Origin: Arthrobotrys musiformis
Taxonomy: Eukaryota > Ascomycota > Orbiliomycetes > Orbiliales > Orbiliaceae
NCBI GenBank assembly: GCA_036971715.1
Contig: JAVHJL010000003.1
Coordinates: forward strand, 2,604,001 to 2,668,000
Direction of reading: 5' to 3'
DNA: 64,000 bases
The first letter of the stretch is position 1; each line of letters opens with the position of its first letter. A program made the position numbers and the translations under genes. The notes beneath the pieces were generated by a model. That model saw nothing but the letters and a program-made list of their open reading frames with translations, had not been told where the DNA came from and did not search any database. This document shows positions 57,101 through 64,000 of the stretch, in pieces.

Positions 57101-59124
57101 TCCACAGTGGTAATCTTGGCCTGGACGTTCCCAAAATCCTCTTGGAGGTTAGAATGGGTGGCAGAGGCAATGTCATCTGCGCTCACGATTTTCGATTCGA
57201 TTGTCGAGGGTACTTTGTTGAGCTCGCGGAGAATTATTTCCAAGGCCTTTTCTATGACTTTCTCTTGAGCACAGATGTCGCCCTGCATGTCACCCAAAGT
57301 GGCCTTCAATCCAGCAAGAATAGGCTGAAGTCCAGCCCCAATATTTTCGACACTGCCAGAGCCCTCAGCGGGAGGGTCAGCGGGCAAACCAGTAGGAGCC
57401 GTGGAGCCTCGGGATACGGCAGCAATAATTTCTGCTAATTTATGATTGAGGACTTCAGCGGCTTTGTAGGTTCCAGCCTCGTTGCGGGAAGCCATCTCAA
57501 TCAGGGTTCTAAGCATATCTTTGAGCTCAATCGTGCTGACGGCCCCTTCCTCATTTGGAAACCCCAGATTCGTGGCAGCGGGCAATGACTCAAGCCTCAA
57601 TGCGAGATCTCGGATCTGAGAACTTAGACCTTCGACCATTGGGGATGGCGCAGGTCCGGCTCCAGTTAACTGAAGATTGGAAATGAGATATTTCACTTCT
57701 TCCGTAGCTCTAATATGGCTTTGAAGTGCATCCTCAACCGGTTTTAGTTGGCGCGAGACATCTACCATGCCAGTCGAGGGTGTATTGTTGATGAGAGACA
57801 GGGAGTTCTGAAGATCGTCCATTCGTTCCTCCATGCTAGTTTTTAAGACCTCGAGTAAACCAAGGATCACACCGTTGTCATTTTCTGCTTCTTGGTTATG
57901 GCCTGCATATCGAACAACAGCATTCGGCGACGAGCTCCTAAGCCCCGCAGATTGGATATTTCGAAGAACCTCAGAGAATTTGGATGTTGCAGTTTTGCCT
58001 TGAGACAAGACCTCATTTTGGATGTTTTCGAGAAGGTCGGCGACTCGACGCTGGCTCTCTTTGGTGGCCATTTCTCTGAGAATACGGTCGGTCGAATGCG
58101 TTTCCATGGTAGCTTGGATATCTTTGCCGATAGACTTACGCTTAGCGTGTGACTGCCGCAAGACCTCCTCTGCATCACTGACGAAACTGCGGTGGATATC
58201 TGGCGCTGACCCGTAACGTGTCAGGGCGTTGTCGAAATCCAGTGTGTCATTGTTAGATGTCAGTGCAAGTCTTCCTCCGGGCCGGGTAAGTCCAGAAGCC
58301 AAATCCTTCAAGCTTTTTCTGATGTCCTCGTCTCTGTGGTTTGTAGCTTCCTTGAGAGACATCAAGTCCATTGCATTGTCTTTTGATCTTCTACTCAGGT
58401 TGGCCATCTCCTTTTGAAGATTATTGGAGATGTTGAGAAGATTATTAAGCTGTCCTGACAGGATGTGGAAATCTCCAGAGCTGATGGCTGACGAAAAGCG
58501 ATCAGGAGCGACATTGGAAGTGAGAGGGACGACTGGTGTAGTCATAGATGGGGGTGTAGTCATGGGTGGGGGCGCCGTGTTCGAGATTGGAACGGGGGCA
58601 TCGTAGGCCGGCGGCATTCGAGCCATAGGCGGTTCAGCCTTTGGTTTGGCGCCGCCGAACATTGGAGGGATAGATACACTGGAGATATCTCTATCCCTTT
58701 CCTTCTTCGCGGCCGGGCTTTCATGTTTGAAGGGACCTGTGGAGCCGCCGTTGGCGGGCTTGGGTCCACCAATTTGGTTGTTGAAAGCATTTGAAAGTTC
58801 TCGGACATTGCTTGAGGATTGGGTTTGCAGCGAATTCAACCGGCGGTGAACAGATGAAGGTGTGAATGACTTGGTGGGCGATTGCTTGGTGGGGGAGGTT
58901 GTCGTTCCAACAGGGTGGAGGTCGGGGTGGGCATTTTTAGAGACCGGAGCTGTTCTTCTCAGATTCGAAGAGTCCCACCTGCGCGAATGTATAAAGGTCT
59001 GTCAGCAGTGGTAATAGTTACTACGGCGGCCCCGGACAGGGCAGCACTCGACTCACATCGGTGGTGACGAGAAGTTTTGAGAGGCAGGCTTCCGCAGCTC
59101 TGGGAATTCCGAACCAGCCGGCAT
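54106..59124 (-). CDS. Large coiled-coil protein with twelve 15-residue repeats, function unknown
   Basis: Two exons, 59124-59057 and 58978-54106, give 1646 residues; I do not recognise the family. Exon 1 begins MPAGSEFPELRKPASQNFSS and joins in frame. The N-terminal 200 residues are Pro/Ser/Thr-rich. From about residue 200 to 1450 the protein is helical and coiled-coil-like, with almost no Cys or Trp. Three copies of E-K-A-x-E-I-I-L-R-E occur (codons at 57222-57254, 56828-56860 and 56651-56683). Residues 1123-1302 are twelve tandem 15-residue units of the type SMATKEDLKFTEIID. The last 200 residues are basic, Ser-rich and disordered. A structural or cytoskeletal/septal role is a guess; no catalytic motif is visible. 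Confidence 0.8.
55141..55680 (-). repeat. 12 x 45-bp coding tandem repeat (15 residues per unit)
   Basis: Exactly 540 bp of twelve 45-bp units. The unit consensus is S-M-x-T-K-[ED]-D-x-K-[FL]-x-E-I-x-x. Early units have LKFTEII and later ones PKLAEIH, so the array splits into two sub-families that probably grew by separate duplications. A partial unit (PKFDEILK) precedes unit 1. Confidence 0.9.
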
Positions 59125-59934
59125 ATTGAGATGTGGGTATGTAATTGTTGACTGCTGTGATATCTTTCCAAGGTGTCAAGGTATTGTCAAGGTATGTGAA
59201 TGCAAGGTACTGAAGTAGCTTAGGGCCGAGGCAAGGAGAGCCGTGGGTCGAAAGCGGTAATGGTAGCGACAATTATGTATGTACTTATGTATAAGAAGGG
59301 AGAGGGGTTGAGGGAAAGAAAGATCCCGGATACGGATGGAGATGGTAGTAATTGCGAGGTGATGATGATGGTGATGGTGGTGGTGGTGTTGATGTTGATG
59401 GAAGGGAAAGGAGAAGAGGGGTCAGCAGGAGCACCGGCAATGCACAGACATATGTGCCTACAATTACAATAACATCGTGGATGGATGTCTGTAACCATGT
59501 AAGCATTGGGGATGAGCTGTCCATCAACAAAACAACAACACTGGAATGCGCAGAGCGACCCGCCGACGACCCATGCTCGCCGCCGTCGCCTGTGTTGCCA
59601 GGGGTAACTCGCCCATTGAGATCTTATCTTATCAACAGCGTCCGATCTAATCTTATCAGAAGGTCCCGTGACGTCCAGCCTGGGTTGATTGATGAGTGAT
59701 GAAATGTGTTGTGGATGTGGATGGGATTTCTGGTGCTTTGGGACTGCTCTTTGACGAAAGCGGCTTAGCCCTACTTTTCTCGTCAAACCTGCAAATTTCA
59801 AACCATATCGACGTTTTGTTCAATTGCATCGCCAACAGTACTCGACAGCATCATCACCGACAAACCCGCCGCCACCCCGATACATCACCAAACATCCCCC
59901 GTTCCGCTCACGAACAACCGACAAATTCTCCACA
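59125..59934. promoter_or_regulatory. Divergent spacer, coiled-coil gene / eL27
   Basis: An 810 bp spacer. A GAT/GGT/GTT triplet-rich stretch lies at 59358-59400, and the eL27 leader (59820-59934) is CA-rich, as in fungal ribosomal protein genes. No gene is supported. Confidence 0.5.
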
Positions 59935-60687
59935 ATGAAGTGTATGTTTTGGCACCCTCTTTTCCGACAATCTTCATCATCGCAAAGGGACTTGATATTG
60001 GCTGGAAATGTGCGAAGGAACTAGTTTCTGACGTGAATATTGGTGTTTTTACAGTCTTGAAGCCAGGCCGTGTCGGCATTGTCACCAAGGGACGATATGC
60101 AGGAAAGAAGGTGCGAAACGGAACCTCCAGCTCCCGGATTGAATATACATGAAAGAAAATATACAAGGACCTGTTCGACACATGTTGGAGGATGTGGTTT
60201 TTTGTGGATATGGAAATCAGAAGAGTTACGAATATTGACATCCTGTCGGTTGGATCGCAAATAGGTCGTAATTGTCAAGGTCCTCGATGAGGGCACAAAG
60301 GCTCATCCTTTCGGCCACGCCCTGGTTGCCGGTATTGAGAGATACCCAAGCAAGGTCACCAAGAGAATGTCGAAAAAGAGAATCACCAAGAGGTCGAAAG
60401 TAAAGCCATTCATCAAGGTCACCAACTACAACCACATCATGCCCACAAGATACACACTCGATATGGATACCATCAAGGGTACTCTGTCCGCCGACACCTT
60501 CAAGGAACCAACACAGAGGGAGGAGGCCAAGAAAACAGTGAAGAAGGCATTCGAAGAGAGATACCAGAGCGGAAAGAACAAGTGGTTCTTCACTCGTACG
60601 TATTCTTCCTCCCAAATGCCGAACGATTTGGCCGGATTCAGATGGACGGTTGGCTAACGAATACGAACTGTAGCCCTACGATTCTAA
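59935..60687 (+). CDS. rpl27: 60S ribosomal protein eL27
   Basis: Four exons, 59935-59941, 60055-60110, 60265-60595 and 60674-60687, give 135 residues (yeast has 136). Splicing gives MKFLKPGRVGIVTKGRYAGK, then KVVIVKVLDEGTKAHPFGHA, VAGIERYPSKVTKRMSKK, KPFIKVTNYNHIMPTRYT and the end KNKWFFTPLRF. These are the standard eL27 blocks. The protein lies on the large-subunit surface. Exon 1 has only seven coding bases and exon 4 only fourteen (counting the stop), and all three introns are fairly long (113, 154 and 78 nt). Such long early introns are usual in highly expressed fungal ribosomal protein genes. Confidence 0.96.
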
Positions 60688-61330
60688 ATGTTTTCCCTTT
60701 CTTCCTCCCGACATCATCTCCTGCAACATCCCACACTGTAGCTTCACCCTCCTAACCTTAGCCTAATTGAGGCACAAATCCATTACGGTCTTCCAAAGCC
60801 TCATCCGCATTGTCCTATATACCTCCTTCTTCTTATGCACCCTGTCTCACGATACATTATACTCCTTTTCTTCATGTGTTACCGACATAGTTCAAAAGGT
60901 TTCCTTCGGCGCTGGTCTGTTTTATTGACAAGAAATATAATATTCTTTGTATGAACAAAGACACCGCTTTTTCCTTCGTCTCCTCTTTTTCCAATATAAG
61001 ACGGAATCATGACCAGGGTTGTCATTTTATGGCCCTGATGATTGATCGCCAGGTATCGAGAACTTGAGAGCGAAGCCCGGCCCTTTGTGAAAGTCCAAAT
61101 AATAGAAGCGTGGGTCGACACAAATCACCATTAATTTTACTCGCGAACACTCTAGTAGTACCGTAGCCCAAACCGGCTATCTTATTATATTCATAGATCT
61201 AGGTCTAAATACTTGTATAGTGCAGAATCGAAAATAGTCTAGGCTTGGTTTAAGGTAGTTCTATTATATATTACTCAATTAAGTACTTACGCATCCCCCC
61301 GATTTGCGAGAAATAGCTTGTACCCAAAAG
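60688..61330. other. Convergent 3' spacer, no supported gene
   Basis: Pyrimidine-rich DNA after eL27 (60690-60870) followed by AT-rich DNA before the mutase stop. No gene is supported. Confidence 0.5.
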
Positions 61331-63411
61331 CTAGAGCTTCAGCTCTTGGACGCCGTCGACCAGACGACGTTCGGTGTTCGCCCTGTTCCCGAAAGCGGTT
61401 AGCTTCTGCCATCACAAGCAACGATTTTATTAAATTCAAGGGGAAAATTAAGTGTATATCGGTAACGTACCTGCTGTTGACGAAGTCTGGGTAGTTCAAA
61501 GTGAGTTCGGTGGCCCCGTTGAGGATGTTGTCAACAGCCTCGACACCAAGCATAAAGCTGTGATCCTGGTTCCCGACCTCGTATTTCCAGCTACCAAAGC
61601 GACCTCGACTCCAAATTCCCATGTCCTTCAACTTTGGCAACAATTTGTTGATCGCCCCATTTCGTTCAAGGGTCGGGGTGGGATATCCGTGATCGAAAGC
61701 TCTGTGATAGGTGCTAACGATTTCATCTTCCGGCCTGACAAGCTCAGTATTGACAGCACCTTGTATCGTGTCCTTCAGGAGGTTCTGGACATCTACTGGC
61801 TTCATGGTCGATTCTGATACTTCGAACATGAGCGACCAATACGGGCCTTCCTTGGCCTCGTCCGAGGTCGCAGGCGAGCCGTTGGCGAGTTGAAGAGTTG
61901 GCAACTTCACCGATGGTTGAGGTTGGTTATTTGGAGAGTAGTTGCTGAAGATGGTGGCACGGTAGAATGGACAGTCATCTTCTGGGAAGTACAGCTGTTG
62001 TCTCTTTGTTAGCATGGGATTATGTACGCATCATTAGAGATTACGATACTAACCCAGCACTTATCTCCTATCCTCTCAGGTCTCTCACCACGAATGCCAA
62101 CACCGATAACGTGAGTAGTAGAGTAGAAGAGATCCTTGGTCCAGGATATCAGCTCCTTGTTGCCTATCAGGTTAACAAAGCCATCAAGAGCCATAGTATT
62201 GACGAGCTTCTTGTACTTGATGGTGGTGCCATTCTTCGTGGTGACAACCTTGTTCTCGGGATCAACAGCAGTGACAAAGCCACCCTCACCAAAGATCGTT
62301 TTCTCCTTGGGTAGGGTGTTAGCTACAGCAATCCAGATACCACCGGTCCCACCTTCTGCCGGGAACCTGAACGTGGCATTGGGACCCCAGTTAGGTGCCG
62401 GTCTGCCCAAAATGATGTTTTTGGTGACAGTTTTCAGATCCGGTGCGGCAACACGTTCTCCAAGCCACTCGCACTGCATCTTCGTCGTCGGGACAGCCCA
62501 AACTTTGAAGTTGTAGGGTCGCATGAACAAATCCGCAATACCCTCTCCCATCATTCGGACGATCCACTCATCGAAATTCTTGGGTTTGGTGTTGGCGACA
62601 CGGCATTCGAGAGCCGCATCGATCATCCCGTTCATGCAGGCCACTTTTTCATCCTGAGGCAGCAAGGAAATATTATTCTGGAAAGGATACGGGACCCATA
62701 GATTCTTGCATCTCACATACGAGACTCTTTGATGGTGATACCAGTCCGACTCTTTGGGAAGAGCCTCGTCCAGGCAGTCATCAAAGTACTTGTAGTGAGA
62801 GAAAATAACGTGACCGCCAACATCGTACAACTGTGGAATGGAAGAAGGGCAAATTAGCAATGACAACGTGTCTACAAGCTTCAATGGCGGATTTTTAGAC
62901 TTACGAATCCTTCTGGAGTCACATCAGTGGAAGCCAAGCCGCCTGGAATTTCATTGGAATCCACAATCAACCAAGACGCTGAGTCCTATCAGGCCATTGA
63001 GGGGTCAGCAGAGGGGTTCTTCCAGCATAACCGATCGGAGAGATCGGGTTCGAAGGTTCCTGAGAAGTGGTGCCGTGGTACAGAGCACTGGATTGTGGGG
63101 CAGTAGAGGAGAAACGTACCAACTGATTTAACCGTTTCGCAGCCCCAAGGCCCGTCGGACCGGCTCCAATCACCAAGACATCAACTGCTCTGAAACGAAG
63201 TTAGTCAGCTGGTCGTGCATCTTTTTTATATTATTGTTTTTTATATATTTTTATGTTTGTTTTTATGATTATTGTTTTTCTCTGTATGGATATGTTTCTA
63301 TTCGGGCAATTGGAGAGGTGGCATGAATTTTGGGATCACATACAGCTCTTTCTGTGCTTGCTTAGAGGCGGGCTCCTTGCCGCTGATGGTGGAGGCGACT
63401 GATGAAGACAT
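61331..63411 (-). CDS. glf: UDP-galactopyranose mutase
   Basis: Six exons, 63411-63344, 63189-63120, 62985-62905, 62830-62054, 61994-61471 and 61382-61331, give 523 residues. The flavin-binding loop VIGAGPTGLGAAKRLNQL is at about 30-47, and GGHVIFSHY (His80) lies on the mobile substrate-site loop. Other blocks are VPYPFQNNISLLP, MRPYNFKVWAVPTTKMQCEW, GGTGGIWIAVANTLP, TMALDGFVNLIG, and GRFGSWKYEVGNQDHSFMLG near the end. The enzyme interconverts UDP-Galp and UDP-Galf for galactofuranose in fungal cell-wall glycans. The terminal exon, giving ANTERRLVDGVQELKL after Arg, restores the conserved C-terminus; reading past the last donor gives an unrelated tail. Confidence 0.95.
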
Positions 63412-64000
63412 ATTTCAAAAACGGTTCTTGTAGGTTGGCAACCCTGGGATGGAGAACTCAATCGCTTTGTAGGAAAGGGCGAGCTGGGTAGGGTTCGCAA
63501 TGGACCGAGCTGGAACTGGAGCTGGAGCTGGAGCTGGGAAGGTTTCCTGGTGGTGATGGGAGGTAAATAATGTATGTAATGCAATTTAATGGACACGAGG
63601 AAGACGAGGACGAGGAACGGAAGAGGGGAGAAAAAAAGGGTCACCAAAGTTTGACAGCCAACCAAAGCAACGATTTTGAGTCCAAGCTCGAGCTCAAAAT
63701 TAAGCTGCGCTTGCTTCGCCTTTGGTTGCATGCCAGAGCTGCTTTAGCTTTACCAACAGGGTCCACCCACACGTTCGAAGGTGCTTAGTATGTAAAGGCT
63801 GGCTGACTGATCAATTGATCGGGACTTGGACAGAGTAAAGGATACCCCTGCAGCAGGGACGCCCCGCTGGAAAGAAAAGCTTTCGGAATGAAACTGTGCC
63901 CGGTTGGAATAGCCCAGTTGAGATGCCTGCGGCCTCCGAACGTTGCAACGAGGAGCAGCTCTGCCACGACCGTGCATCGACAGGCTGCCTTAATTGGTAT
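63412..64000. promoter_or_regulatory. Upstream region of the mutase gene, right edge
   Basis: The DNA holds a GGAGCT/CTGGAG tandem stretch near 63508-63538 and AT-rich patches. Short frames near 63750-63977 are not supported. No further gene is seen before the window ends. Confidence 0.5.

Noticed and set aside
56887..57438. Long antisense open frame opposite the coiled-coil gene
   Set aside because: It is a codon shadow of the repetitive real gene, with no domain and no independent signals.
61287..61465. Read-through C-terminus of the mutase ending in LFLANRGDA
   Set aside because: It comes from reading into the last intron; the spliced end ERRLVDGVQELKL matches the family.
62136..62516. 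Plus-strand frame of 126 codons opposite the mutase
   Set aside because: It is fully inside a well-supported exon of UDP-galactopyranose mutase.
1..64000. CRISPR arrays, bacterial operons, viral or transposase genes
   Set aside because: No direct-repeat/spacer pattern, no integrase, reverse transcriptase or transposase motif was found on either strand.

Overview
This window is nuclear DNA of a filamentous ascomycete (Pezizomycotina). The evidence is protein-coding genes on both strands broken by short introns (mostly 50-90 nt) with GT..AG ends and CTAAC/CTAAT branch sites. The gene set is fungal: a Bli-3 protein, a Sli15/INCENP, a Bir1 with two BIR domains, eukaryotic UDP-galactopyranose mutase, Sof1 and Cns1. 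No bacterial operons, rRNA, tRNA or CRISPR array was seen. The class (Leotiomycetes or Sordariomycetes, for example) cannot be fixed from sequence alone. About 26 genes could be modelled, nearly all with exon joins that keep frame and restore family motifs.

Layout. 1-10 kb: an empty first kilobase, rpc17 (-), cns1/TTC4 (+), the long sli15/INCENP gene (-), spt3 (+), snu23 (-). 10-20 kb: nop58 (-), mitochondrial uS15 (+), mitochondrial SerRS (+), PRPP synthetase (-), a SS18/Snf11-like SWI/SNF subunit (-). 20-31 kb: a TBC RabGAP (-), a repeat-rich 1.8 kb gap, and top2 (+) with a GC-AG intron. 31-41 kb: a KilA-N/APSES-type DNA-binding protein (+), bir1/survivin (+), bli-3 (+), reticulon (+), med31 (+). 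41-50 kb: rpn6 (-), a membrane-anchored SDR (-), an XPG/Rad2-family nuclease with a PCNA-binding motif (-), a small VOC protein (+), sof1 (+). 50-64 kb: an ankyrin plus DIL-domain protein (+), a 1646-residue coiled-coil protein with twelve 15-residue repeats (-), ribosomal protein eL27 (+), UDP-galactopyranose mutase (-).

How they fit together. Most genes are core housekeeping: transcription (Rpc17, Spt3, Med31, SS18-like), ribosome production (Nop58, Sof1, eL27, uS15m), splicing (Snu23), proteostasis (Cns1, Rpn6) and chromosome segregation (Sli15, Bir1, Top2). Two chromosomal passenger complex scaffolds lie about 26 kb apart, with Top2 between them. I see no dedicated multi-gene novel system. 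The most original items are the unassigned 1646-residue repeat protein, the KilA-N-like factor, and a short palindromic GTA-CCT-type repeat found both between genes and inside introns of two genes.
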